Of a stretch of 64,000 nucleotides of DNA, positions 21,263-32,490 are shown one piece after another (the stretch's first letter is position 1; every line of letters begins with the position of its first letter). Position numbers and translations under genes: made by a program. Source of the DNA: Leptobrachium leishanense (taxonomy: Eukaryota; Chordata; Amphibia; Anura; Megophryidae); the NCBI GenBank assembly GCA_009667805.1, contig CM019072.1, positions 36,139,519 through 36,203,518 on the forward strand. The letters are read 5' to 3'. The notes beneath the pieces are model-generated. The model was not told where the DNA came from and did not search any database. It saw nothing but the letters and a program-made list of their open reading frames with translations.

Positions 21263-23083
21263 AGCATCATTACGTCTTTCTATTTAGAGTGACATTCCTG
21301 AGTCACTGTGCTCTTCCTCTTAAGAGCCTTAATTTGTACACTGGGTGTCAATTATAGTACTGTATCCCCTCCCTCTTAATTATATTGATTTTCCCCTACT
21401 TATTTCTGTATCCCTACTTGAAAAACTAGATTAAACAAATAGAACCTTGTCCCGTCCGCTTCTGCCTTGTTTCAGGATTGTTACTTCTTTAATTGTTTAT
21501 TATCAGCACCTGCATAATTCTTTTTTCTTCTGAAACATTTTTTAATGCTGGTAGCATCGTACAAACAAAACAAATGGTGCATCAGTGTTGCAGAAATACA
21601 TCAGCAAGAGGCTGATAGGAAAAGTCAATATATAACTATAGTCAAAGCAATAAAAACAGCAAAAAAATATGTGGAAGTGCTATAAAAAAAATAGAAAAAC
21701 AACAACGAAAATCTCTAAAATATAGATGAGTAATATATCTAGTTCTTGAAGGAACGCAAAGGACGACCAAATCTCCGAAATACAAATTACTGACTTTCTT
21801 TGATCATTACAGCCAATATATATTTGTGTGTTTAATATCTTGCATTTTATTACTTTGTGTTTCTGTAACGACTATAACAATTCAATGTTCTTGAACCCAG
21901 GACATACTTTAAAACGAGAGAAATCTCAATGTATCCTTCCTGGTAAAATCCTTTATAAATAAATAAATAATATAATATATATAGTGGATAATAAAAATAA
22001 CATATTACAAGCTGTATGTATGATTTATAAGATTTAGGCTTTGCATTTAATAACTGACATATGTTTATGCCAAAACTATAAATCCAGTGTTCCCGGGTGA
22101 CGTATATCTATGTTTTAATGTTCATTCCATAATTACGGGTTTATCTGTTTAATTAGGTACAACAGCAATTAACGTTACCCGTAATGACACTGATCCCCGT
22201 AGGTATCTATCAGCAATAAACATAATAAGTGGTTGTTGTGCGCGCGGAAGGCATTGTCAAGCAGGCAGTTGGGTGCTGGTAAGGATGCAATATCCAACCA
22301 AAGGAAGTAGCGGATAAAAAGAGGAAAAGGCGATGGATGGAAAAAGAAAACTAGGAGCACTCGGACGCACTTTAATCAGGAGAAATGCTGCTGCTGCTGA
22401 TGTAAAAAAAACAAACATGATGCAATGAGGAAAAGGGACACCATATAGGGAAAAACAGCAACAACAAAAAACGCAAATAAAAAGTAAAGGGTAAAGAAAG
22501 CTCCGCGTGGGCGGGTCAAACAAATACAATATGTAATAAGGGAAAGTCAACCAAAGGAATTGGAGCGTGGCGACTAAAAAGGAGTCATATCAGATGAGTT
22601 AATGGGACAAATCGCAAGGGTCACTGCATAGGAAGGACACACAAATAGTTTTACAGACATGCTCTGGGGAGGAGTCAAGTAAAAAAATAATAAAAAGATA
22701 CATTCATTTTACATCTATTAAAGGCACAGGGACTATTCAATACAAATGAATGGTCACAGTGACCAGAGTGTCCTCCTCCACTACAAGTGGTTTCCCAGTG
22801 AGCTGATTCAGCCCTCCACATGTGGGAGATTAACTCTATCCACAAAGCTCAGACCACCAAGCACTGATCCGTGCAGCCGATCTGTGTTCCTGGAAAGGTT
22901 AGGAATGAACAAATTGTCATTCCCTTCTCTAGCCAATGGCTCTCTATACTCTTGCATTGGAAGCCAGTAGATTGGCTGGCGCTCTCAAGCGTCCAACATC
23001 TCCTCGGTCACATTACAGCTGTGGTTTGAACAGAAGCCAAAGCTGGTCACATCTGGATTTAAGGTGAGTTTTTTCCCGCACTC
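21263..23083. other. Mostly unassigned; SINE-like 3' end at 21885-21980
   Basis: The stretch AAACGAGAGAAATCTCAATG followed by TATCCTTCCTGGTAAAA and an AATA-rich tail also occurs, inverted, at 39656-39690. It is therefore the 3' end of a dispersed short element. The rest shows no gene or repeat that I recognise. Confidence 0.45.
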
Positions 23084-23086
23084 TAA

Positions 23087-23518
23087 TGCTGGGTTCAGAC
23101 GAACGCAGTGCGAACGTGCATTTACCCACACGTTATGACGGCCGTTGTAGCAGCAAATGACGTCCAACGCAGGCCCGCCCCACACACGAAGTACAGCCGC
23201 ATGAAAGTTCAGCCGTGCAACGCAAGCGGCAAACGAACACATTTTCGCAAGAACGTCGAACCGCTAGTACTGACGTACAGAGTGCGCTGCGTCGGCATAG
23301 CGGCATGTGTGCGTGATTAGGAGACGTCAGACACTGCTCATGTCCGGACAACATCACCTCCAGACACCCAAAGTATCCTGGTTTGGATCCGTATGAAATC
23401 ACGGTCGAAATTGCGCTTCGTATGACTGCTATCGTGTATTCCGTGAGAAAGTACGTCCATGCGTTCGGACGTACTTTTTTACGGACGATGCGAATAATGC
23501 ATTCATCTGACCCTAGCC
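23087..23518. mobile_element. PIF/Harbinger-like MITE, copy 2
   Basis: TGCTGGGTTCAGACG at the left and TCATCTGACCCTAGCC at the right, flanked by TAA (23084-23086 and 23519-23521). It is 432 bp against 428 bp in copy 1, with shared inner blocks GCAGCAAATGACG, CCGCTAGTAC and GTGTGCGTGATTAGGAGA. Confidence 0.75.
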
Positions 23519-23521
23519 TAA

Positions 23522-24537
23522 GGGTTAAAATGTTTAACCCCTCTGTCTACCCCTCCAGTTTTAACCCCACACTATCCTTTTAAAAGCTGTTATAACTTAG
23601 ACATCATTTCATATATTAGATTAAATTTAGAAAATGTAACAAAACTCAATCCAAGCTCTTTTTCTCTTACAGAAACTCTTTATAAGGATACGTTTATTTT
23701 CACTGTTTCAGAAAAGTATTACAGACACTGTGTCACCTATTCGTAGTGAGCGCCATCACAGAAAATATTCTTATTGTCCCAGTCAATGACCCTATGACTA
23801 TTTGCGTGGCGGTCTATAATCTAGGCATGGCTTACTGTAAACCTGAAAACACAAAAGTTGACCTGTGAAAACAGGTGACTTTCCATTAAAAAAGTCTTGT
23901 TAAATGAGCAAAACATTTCTATTCAGGTACAAGTAGTTCCACCTCATCCCCAATGGCGTATCTCATTTAATTTGTACAGCGTATTCCCGTGTGAGCCACC
24001 AATTCCAGCGCTACTCCCTGGTCTACTTTTCTTCAAAGGAATAAAATAAATTAGAGCAGGGTTTGACAAATCCCTGGTGTCACAGCTCCAGCAATTGTTA
24101 CCGTTGTCTCCCGAACATGTTATATTGCGCCTCTTCCCTGAGAGAACATAAAAAAAGTAAAAAAAACACAATAATAACTAAAATAAAATAATAAATAAAA
24201 TAGATTTTACGCTTGCATTCCTTCCACGACTCGAAATAAACGAAAATCAAGTTAAAAATCGGGTTTGGCTTCTAAATATATTTGCGTCTCCTTCTCGCTT
24301 CCTCCAACATCTGTCAACACCATGAAACAGTTTACCGCCAGTCTCTGCTGCTAAATTGTTACCACAGGGCATCGATCCCCTTGCGAGGATTTGAAGGATA
24401 ACCCAACGCGTCATAAATCACCAGCAAACACAACTAAGATCACTAAATGCCAACCATAGCATAGAAAATAAAAAAAAATATTTTTCGGGAATCCAGGTGT
24501 AGAGTTTCAGAAATGGCATTGTCCTGCAGTTGACACC
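23522..24537. other. No recognised feature
   Basis: AT-rich, no long frame and no repeat ends found. Confidence 0.5.
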
Positions 24538-24542
24538 CTAGA

Positions 24543-25381
24543 TGTAAAGCTGGCGACACCAGACAGCGGTGTGGCAAGGCTCTGGATCAGGTAAAAGCCC
24601 CTATAAGCAGAGATACCACTGGTGGCAGCAATAACAGGAGCGAACAGCACAGGATAAACAAGAGACCTCTGCACAACACTAGAAAATCAGCCCTAAATCT
24701 GACAGGCCGGTCTTTAGAATAGGCGGATCTATACTAGAGAAAATAATACAGCAGCGACGTGCAGAGTCCAAGGACATACAGATGAGACAGGAGTAAATAC
24801 AGAGTAAATATATCAACAGTACAGACAAGGAGCATCCACTAGAAATGTCAAGAAAAGCCAGGAGTCAAAAACCAGAACGTGTACCTTATACAGAAGCCAG
24901 GGATCCAGAACCGAGAGAGAAGTCAGCCAGGCAAAAGGGTCAAAACCAGGTAATCAGCATACATAAAACATAAACAGAAAAAGCAAAGCAAAGGGAAAAC
25001 ACTAGAACTAAATGCACAGGAGAAAATATACATAAACCAGGAAAACGGGAATACCTGAGGAACCAGCAGACAGACAGGGGAAACCAAAAGAAATAAACTG
25101 AACAAGAAAATACAGACTAGAACAGAATAAACCGCAGGGAGCTAAGAACGCAGACTGGATATAGGCAGACTGGAACAAAATGATAGAGCATTGGGATATG
25201 GGCCCATTGCTTTATATAGGGAGGGGATCAGGACACAAGGACCAACAGGTGAGCTGAAGGCAGAGCAGCAATTAACCCCTAAGCTGCAACCTAGGATTTA
25301 GCAGCCTGGGAAAATGCCAGCACAGGAATATACATGAATACAGCGGGCAGGGGGACAGGGCTGGAATGGGGAAACGTGACA
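24543..25381 (-). mobile_element. Solo LTR with 5-bp target duplication
   Basis: In minus orientation it runs TGTCACGTTTCCCC ... GCTTTACA (839 bp, TG..CA). The flanks CTAGA at 24538-24542 and 25382-25386 are identical. A TATA box CCTATATAAAG (minus strand of 25210-25220) is in a sensible promoter position. No internal region is attached, as after LTR-LTR recombination. The same family appears at 1340-1743. Confidence 0.85.
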
Positions 25382-25387
25382 CTAGAG

Positions 25388-25507
25388 CAGGAGTCCTTAA
25401 CCTTGGTCCTCCAGATGTTTTGGAACTACATCCCCCCCCCCGTGGCTGAGCATCATGGGGGGGATGTAGATCCAAAACATCTGGAGGACCAAAGTTGCTG
25501 ACCTCTG
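25388..25507. mobile_element. hAT MITE abutting the solo LTR
   Basis: CAGGAGTCCTTAACCTTGG on the left is inverted by CCAAAGTTGCTGACCTCTG on the right. The right flank is CCCTAGAG (25508-25515). The left flank reads CACTAGAG because the LTR inserted within the left target copy. The bases left of the LTR (CCCTAGA, 24536-24542) restore the match. Confidence 0.85.
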
Positions 25508-25515
25508 CCCTAGAG

Positions 25516-26139
25516 CGAAAATAGCACAATGGAAAAAGTGCCTCAAGGATAACTCGTGGTGGAATCAATTGGGATAAAAAGAACGTTACAATGGGTTGCG
25601 AACGTCCAGAAAGCAGAACAAATCTATGAGCGAAAAGCCCCGACCGAAGCCATGATAATGCCGAGGCCACGGGCGCCCCATCATGAAGAGAAAAATAATG
25701 AATAGATTGAATTAAAGGATATATTTGAAGAATATTGAAAAATATCGGTGTCTCCACTGATGCCAACATTTGAAAATTGTTGTGTTTGAAAGCAAATGTT
25801 TTAAATCCATTAATAAATGCAGAAAGTGTTTGTCTACTTTCCACATAAGCTACTTTAAAGCGTTCCTCTGAGTTTGGCTCATTTGAAGTGTAATGACCCC
25901 ATATAAATGTTATTATGATTGTCTCTAGATACTGTAAATACCATTGAGAAAAGTAATTCTCAAGGGAGGAGTGACAGCTCCGCGAGGACACCCAACCTGA
26001 AAGATGGCCTTCTGCTGACTTCCAGCGTCTGAATGACTGCTGGTCAAAACGCAAAATGTCACTGTTGTGGGACAATCACTGTGCAACATTCCTCAGCTAA
26101 CTCTGCCCACGGAAGGGGAAAGCATGCCAGCTGGCAGTG
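25516..26139. other. No recognised repeat; overlaps an unrecognised reverse-strand frame
   Basis: A minus-strand frame of 267 codons (25272-26075) crosses this stretch. About 187 of its codons lie here; the remainder run through the MITE and the LTR. I recognise no domain. See findings. Confidence 0.4.
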
Positions 26140-26522
26140 CAGGGCCGGCGCTGCCGCTAGGCGAGCTAGGCGGCCACCTAGAGTGCAGTTCCTGCATAGG
26201 ACGCAGCCTGTCCCGAAAACTGAAGTTAAAAAGGTGTCCACAACACAACTCCACACGCTCACAGACACCAGTCCATGAGCCGCGGCCCTGCTCCGGTGCC
26301 CGTGATCCTCTTTTACCAATGAGTCCAGTGGGGCAACCGCAGAAGCATTCAGCTCCTCCTCCTGACCTGTGGCTGACATGAACGGTGCACGCCAGCGCAT
26401 GTTGGGGCCGGGAACAGCACATGCCTCGGCGTGTGAGGTCAGTCACTGGCTGTGGGTCTTGCGTCAAAGAGCAGCCGGGACGACAAGGTGTGACTCTCAT
26501 AAAATAAAACACATTTATAATA

Positions 26523-27726
26523 GCCAATCCATAACGCTCTCATGTTCAGTGCCCAATCTATAACGCTCTCATGTTCAGTGCCCAATCTATAACGCTCTCA
26601 TGTTCAGTGCCCAATCCATAACACTCTCATGTTCAGTGCCCAATCCATAACGCTCTCATGTTCAGTGCCCAATCTATAGCGCTCTCATGTTCAGTGCCCA
26701 ATCCATAACGAGCTCATGTTCAGTGCCCAATCCATAACACTCTCATGTTCAGTGTCCAACCCATAACGCTCTCATGTTCAGTGCCCAATGCATAACGCTC
26801 TCATGTTCAGTGCCCAATCTATAGTGCTCTCATGTTCAGTGTCCAACCCATAACGCTCTCATGTTCAGTGTCCAACCCATAACGCTCTCATGTTCAGTGC
26901 CCAATCCATAACGCTCTCATGTTCAGTGCCCAATCTATAACGCTCTCATGTTCAGTGTCCAACCCATAACGCTCTCATGTTCAGTGCCCAACCCATAACG
27001 CTCTCATGTTCAGTGCCCAATCCATAACGCTCTCATGTTCAGTGCCCAATCCATAACGCTCTCATGTTCAGTGCCCAATGCATAACGCTCTCATGTTCAG
27101 TGCCCAACCCATAACGCTCTCATGTTCAGTGCCCAATCCATAACGCTCTCATGTTCAGTGTCCAACCCATAACGCTCTCATGTTCAGTGCCCAACCCATA
27201 ACGCTCTCATGTTCAGTGCCCAATCCATAACGCTCTCATGTTCAGTGCCCAATCCATAACGCTCCCATGTTCAGTGCCCAATCCATAACGCTCTCATGTT
27301 CAGTGCCCAATCCATAACGCTCTCATGTTCAGTGCCCAATCTATAACGCTCTCATGTTCAGTGCCCAATCCATAACGCTCTCATGTTCAGTGCCCAATCC
27401 ATAATGCTCTCATGTTCAGTGCCCAATCTATAACGCTCTCATGTTCAGTGCCCAATCCATAACGCTCTCATGTTCAGTGCCCAATCCATAACGCTCTCAT
27501 GTTCAGTGCCCAATCCATAACGCTCTCATGTTCAGTGCCCAATCCATAACGCTCTCATGTTCAGTGCCCAATCCATAACGCTCTCCTGTTCAGTGCCCAA
27601 TCTATAACGCTCTCATGTTCAGTGCCCAATCCATAACGCTCTCATGTTCAGTGCCCAATCCATAACGCTCTCATGTTCAGTGCCCAATCCATAACGCTCT
27701 CCTGTTCAGTGCCCAATCTATAACGC
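26523..27726. repeat. 29-bp satellite array, about 41 units
   Basis: Unit CCCAATCCATAACGCTCTCA plus TGTTCAGTG, very uniform in length. Variation is mainly CAATCC versus CAATCT and CCAACC, with occasional CTCCCATG or CTCCTG changes. It lies in the 5' part of the large hAT element. Confidence 0.95.
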
Positions 27727-27740
27727 ATCACATGATTTCA

Positions 27741-27931
27741 CAAAGACTCCAAAACCAGATGGTTGATATATTTAACCTCAAAAGATGTTGTTTTTTGTTT
27801 TTGCTGTAAATTGTTCAGTAGAAGAAATTTTGCATCATCCTTACAGGAAACCAGTTCAAAAGACTGGAAGAACACTGGAGCAATTCCTTCCGCACATGAG
27901 AGGAATACTGACCACTATGAAATCTATCAAG
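27741..27931 (+). pseudogene. hAT transposase relic, segment 1: TTF-type zinc finger region
   Basis: The frame gives YLTSKDVVFCFCCKLFSRR, then SKDWKNTGAI and HERNTDH. This is the CxxC ... H...H pattern of the TTF-type zinc finger at the N-terminus of ZMYM-like hAT transposases. It is cut at 27931 by the TAGGG end of another hAT element. Confidence 0.7.
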
Positions 27932-29089
27932 TAGGGTTGCAACTAACAATTATTCTCATTATCGATTAGTTGGCCAATTATTATTTTGATTAATCGATTC
28001 ATCAGAAAAAAAAATAGAAAAAAAATATGTTTACTTGAAAGGAATTTTATGTAAATAAATAAATAAGCAACTTGCGTAGTGTAGGTAACTTTCGTACGTA
28101 CATATGCAAATTGTGTATCTTACATACTTTTCACACAAGGTATGCGAGTTCTTGGTCAGAGGGATGGGTTGATGCTGCGAGTGCTTGGTCAGAGGGATTG
28201 TTGATGCTGCGAGTACTTGATCAGAGGGATGGGTTGATGCTGCGAGTGCTTGGTCAGAGGGATGGGTTGATGCTGCGAGTACTTGATCAGAGGGATGGGT
28301 TGATGCTGCGAGTGCTTGGTCAGAGGGATTGTTGATGCTGCGAGTACTTGATCAGAGGGATGGGTTGGTGCTGCGAGTGCTTGGTCAGAGGGATGGGTTG
28401 ATGCTGCGAGTACTTGATCAGAGGATGGGTTGATGCTGCGAGTGCTTGGTCAGAGGGATGGTTGATGCTGCGAGTGCTGGTCAGAGGGATTGTTGATGCT
28501 GCGAGTACTTGATCAGAGGGATGGGTTGATGCTGCGAGTGCTTGGTCAGAGGGATGGGTTGATGCTGCGAGTACTTGATCAGAGGGATGGGTTGATGCTG
28601 CGAGTGCTTGGTCAGAGGGATGGGTTGATGCTGCGAGTGCTTAGTCAGAGGGATGGGTTGATGCTGCGAGTGCTTGGTCATAGGGATTGTTGATGCTGCG
28701 AGTACTTGATCAGAGGGATGGGTTGGTGCTGCGAGTGCTTGGTCAGAGGGATGGGTTGATGCTGCGAGTACTTGATCAGAGGGATGGGTTGGTGCTGCAT
28801 GTGCAGCTTAAGCCCATGTTTCCTTTCTCAAATGAACGCGGCTAGAAGCACTTGGTCATAGATGATGATGTCAGCATGAAATCGGGGTTAATAAGCTAAA
28901 GTGGTCAGGGTGCATAGAGTGTCCCTTTTTAAATAATTTCGTGAACAAACTGAGTGGGAGGAGGGACTGGAGGTGGAAGGGAGTGACTTCGCTCAAGTGA
29001 CTGTGGGTATGGACAAAAGACCAGATCTGAGTGTGGGAGTGAGTTTGGGGAAAGGGACCAGACCAAAGAGAGGTCCCAGCCTGCACAAA
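27932..29089. mobile_element. Truncated hAT element with 33-bp array, inside the transposase relic
   Basis: It starts TAGGGTTGCAACTAACAAT with ATCGATTAGTTGG, a widespread hAT end. Downstream of the array it matches the element at 58694-59737 (GCAGCTTAAGCCCATGT, GGTCAGGGTGCATAGAGTG). The right end is missing; the sequence breaks at the palindrome at 29090. Confidence 0.8.
28140..28800. repeat. 33-bp minisatellite with 66-bp higher-order pattern, about 20 units
   Basis: Unit core GATGCTGCGAGTGCTTGGTC. Two variants, GTGCTTGGTCAG and GTACTTGATCAG, largely alternate, giving a 66-bp period. Open frames on both strands (LMLRVLDQRDG) are a by-product of the 3n length. Confidence 0.9.
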
Positions 29090-29138
29090 CCAGGCACCGC
29101 TTAAAAGGGGAGAGTCTCCCCTTTTAAGCGGTGCCTGG
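29090..29138. repeat. Perfect palindrome: 24-bp arms, 1-bp centre
   Basis: The left arm starts CCAGGCACCGCTTAAAAGGG and the right arm is its exact reverse complement, with one G between. It sits exactly at the junction between the truncated hAT and the TTAA element. Confidence 0.9.
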
Positions 29139-29144
29139 CTTTAA

Positions 29145-29947
29145 CCCTTTAGGCACCGGGCTGCCATCCGGCGCTGGATCGAGGCCTAGCTCCGGTGGGG
29201 GCCGCCATCTTGGATGGCGAGTCCCCCTGGCCCACCTGATGTCATCGCGCATGGCACGTTGACGTCAGTTAGCCGGGGAACCCTCCCCTAAAATCCCCTG
29301 GTGGAGATATGGGGGTTCAAAGGAACACCCTATCTCCCGAACGGTGGCAGCTAGCAGGGTCACGTAGGGTATCATTTGAAAGGCCTGAGCATGGCCTTTC
29401 GAATGATACCAATCCTGACGATGTTTGAAGTAATATAAAAATAATTAAATAATAAATAAAAACATGTTTTTTTTATTTGTGTGTGGTGTTTTTATTAATG
29501 CAGCAATATTGTTCCCATTTCAATTATAAGGTGAACAATGATGCTGCACTAATGATTTTTTTCTATGGAGTACATTTGCTAAAAATCACGTAATTCCCCC
29601 CAAAAAAATGTAACGGTCCCCATTTCTAATTTTTTTAACAAGCGCACCCCATAGAAAATATGAACGCAAAAACTCGCATGATAAAATGTGGAAAAAAACA
29701 CTTTACACGCTGTAGATGATTAAAAATTTAACTTTTATTGCATTTCTTGTTATGATATACAGGCAGGACATGACGTATACATATCATAATGACATATTAT
29801 GAATCTGCGGAGTCTGCCGGAAAGAACGATATATAATATGTCTGGGTCATATAATATAATGTGGCTTCAAATCGCGTTTAAACATGATGAGCGAAACCGG
29901 TAAAAATGAGCTCAGCACAGAGGTGTGAAAAGGCTCAGCAGCGAAAG
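29145..29947 (-). mobile_element. TTAA-target element, related to 51394-52585 (inverted)
   Basis: TTAA lies at 29141-29144 before CCCTTTAGGCACCGGGCTGC. The right part (TACCGGTTTTGCTCATCATG-type blocks in reverse, GAGCTCAGCACAGAGG, CAGCAGCGAAAG) matches the left part of the element at 51394. The last bases and the right TTAA are missing: it runs straight into transposase sequence at 29948. piggyBac-like by target site, no transposase seen. Confidence 0.65.
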
Positions 29948-30361
29948 TCTGTAGAATATCTAGCCCTTTTTGATCCTATCATGAATGAACATTTGAGTGG
30001 GGCTAAAGATCAAGAAACAATGGTTCACTACCTGGGAAAAGATATCCAGAATAAACTTAAACAGCTTTCAGCCAAATACTATTCGATTACTCGGACCTGC
30101 ACACCTGAAGTTAGTCATATTGAGCAAATGACAAAGATTGTACGTTTTGTCGATGTAAGCAAACCATCAGATGATGCGTCTGAAAGCGTTACCATAAAAG
30201 AACATTTCTTGGTATTTATTCCACTACAGGAGATGACAGGTGTCTTTATAGCAGAAACTCTTCTTGGGCAGCTGGAATAAATTGGATTGGCAATTGAAAA
30301 TCTGCGTGGTCAAGGGTATGACAGTGGGATTAACATGAAAGGCAACAAAATGGAGCACAAA
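29948..30361 (+). pseudogene. hAT transposase relic, segment 2: DUF4371-type region
   Basis: The frame reads VEYLALFDPIMNEHLSGAKD, DIQNKLKQLSAKYYS, EVSHIEQMTKIVRFVDV, IKEHFLVFIP and, after a stop, GQGYDSGINMKGNK. These are the DUF4371/RNase H-like core motifs of ZMYM1-type hAT transposases, including the C/D-rich turn before SHIEQM and the GQGYD...N motif. One stop (TAA 30278-30280) breaks the frame before the L1 insertion. The Met-initiated 124-codon frame beginning at 29906 fuses TTAA-element sequence to transposase and is not a natural start. Confidence 0.8.
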
Positions 30362-31292
30362 AGTCTCTGTGCTTTCGGAGTTTGGTGTCCCATGCCAAGT
30401 TACGGAAATTACCATATATGTTGAGGTGGGAAAAGGACTTGAACTTGACCTTCTCGCGGGAGGACTGGTTTTATGCCACGTCCTAGGTTCTCTCGAAATA
30501 CTGGCATGAGAGAAGAACATATCAAGTTGCTATACCGCTGGTACTTCACGCCAACCCGTTTGCTGCATGTTTCCAAGGGCCTTGACACCTGCTGGCGCTG
30601 CTCCATAGACAGGGGTTCACTCCTCCATATTTTCTGGTCCTGCCCGACAATTACTCCTGTATGGGCCGCAGTATGACAACTAATCAAGTCATACACCACT
30701 TTAGATGTCCCCCTCCACCCTGAAACCTACCTCTTACATTTTATCCCCACTATTATTCAACTGCCCCCTAGAGGGTTGATATCAGCGATTTTGGGGGTTG
30801 CCAAGTTGGTGCTGGCCAGTCGTTGGAACTCTCCATTTCTTTCTGTTTGGAACTTGATCTTTCAATTCCTGAAATATTGAACCTTTTGGATGGGATATGT
30901 AAATATAAGGATATGTTTGCCAAGGCCCGTGACTCTCTCCCGTCGCATCAAGACACTTGGGATGGTTGGGTGTCCTTCAGACCCTCCAGTAGAGTGGTAT
31001 AGACCCTGTCGAACCATGTTTCTTTGTTTCTCCGGTTTCTGTTTTTTCTCTTTTTCTTCTGTTTCTCTGTAATGTCTTTTTCCTCTCTTCTCTTCCGCCT
31101 CTGGTTATGATATTTGTTCGTACAACCGCTTGCTGAGATAATTAAAATGTACCGTGTATCACTGATGGGTGTCCATTTATATCTCGGAGACTTGTATTAT
31201 TGGATGTCCCTGCGTGGCCTATGATGTCATTTTTATGTCCATCTGTTATACATGCTCACCGGTACCCAATAAAAACCTTTTATATGAAAAAA
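30362..31292 (+). mobile_element. 5'-truncated L1/Tx1 LINE with 15-bp target duplication
   Basis: Flanked by AAAATGGAGCACAAA at 30347-30361 and 31293-31307, which splits the hAT transposase. The coding part shows EEHIKLLYRWYFTPTRL, then CWRC and HIFWSCP, the C-terminal cysteine-rich end of L1/Tx1 ORF2, with frame breaks. The 3' UTR ends AATAAAAACC and an A tail. It is inactive. Confidence 0.85.
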
Positions 31293-31307
31293 AAAATGGA
31301 GCACAAA

Positions 31308-31990
31308 CGAGAATCCTGGACTTAAACCCACGTGCCTTACGATGCACATTCTTTAAACTTGGCAGTCAACGATGCTGCTTGGTGTTCTCTGGAAGCAACT
31401 ACTTTCTTCAGGTTGGGTCAACAGATCTATAACTATTTCTCTACATCGACTAAGCGTTAGCCAGTTCTAATTAGCCATATATCAGATTTAGGCATAACTG
31501 TTAAGCCGTTGAAGGAAACAAGATGGGAGAGTTGGATCGATGCTGTGAAACCACGGAGATATCATCTTGGTAATATATATGATGCTTTGATACAGATCTA
31601 TGATGACACAAGCCTAACAGGTCCATCTGGGAATACTTCCCGAATTGAAGCCAAGGCCCTTGCTGATGCAATTAGTAAGTTCAAGTTTGTGGTACCCCTT
31701 GTTACATGGTACAACATCCTTTATTGAAGCTAATCTTACAAACAAGCTACTGCAAAATAAAGAAGCCGATTTAAATTCAGCTGCAAGACATCTGGAAGTG
31801 ACCAAGAATTATCTCATAACCTGCAGGTGTGATGAGGGTTTTCAACAAGTTTTGACGGATGCTACTGAGATTGCAGTGGAGATGCAAACACTACCAAACT
31901 TTGAGACAGAAGATCAAGTTCCAAAGAGGAGAAAGAAATGGCAGCTTGCTTATGAATACTATTGGTGCTTTCCAAACTTTATTCTTGAAA
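31308..31990 (+). pseudogene. hAT transposase relic, segment 3: C-terminal catalytic/dimerisation region
   Basis: Resuming at the L1 duplication, frames give ILDLNPRALRCT, then NDAAW, FFRLGQQIYNYFSTST, VKPLKETRWESWIDAVK, LADAISKFKFVV and RRKKW. These are in the order expected for the second half of ZMYM-like transposases. Frame changes occur near 31355 and 31728. It fades out near 31990, before the 3' terminal sequence and the LTR insertion. Confidence 0.75.
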
Positions 31991-32490
31991 ATAAAAAGAA
32001 ATGTAGCAGTTTCATGTCGTGTTGCTTTCATTTTTTTTTTGGGGGGGTGCAAGTTGTGATGTATGGGTTGGTAGACTGTGTAAGAATATATGGTGTGTGT
32101 GTGTGTGTTGTGAGGTATCGACTGTTGTTGGTTGTGAATGATGCATTGCTTTCCTTCTGCCTTCCTACTTCCTGTTCTGCTCTGAGGTGATTACTCATTT
32201 CCTGTTGTCTGTTGGGGGGGAATGTTCTGGTAGATGTAAAATGGCGGCTGAAGCAGAGCAGTGTTATGAGGCAGCTTTTGTGAGGAAACTGTTCTACACC
32301 AATTAATAAACTACAACTTGCTTATACTGAAGTAAGTGACTGTTTTTATACAAGCCAACCAATTAAGTAAGAATATAAACACGAAAGGGATGTGGTTATA
32401 AAGCTATATACCCTAAAGCGTGGGCGCCTATAAAGTTATATATCGTTTATACCAATGGATGCAGTTACAATGATAAGTAAGTGATGTGAT

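Noticed and set aside
26523..27726. Regular array resembling a CRISPR
   Set aside because: The 29-bp units are directly adjacent with no unique spacers, and the context is a vertebrate transposon.
29906..30280. A 124-codon gene starting at the Met at 29906
   Set aside because: The first 14 codons come from the TTAA element; only downstream residues are transposase. It is a chance fusion with a stop before the catalytic end.
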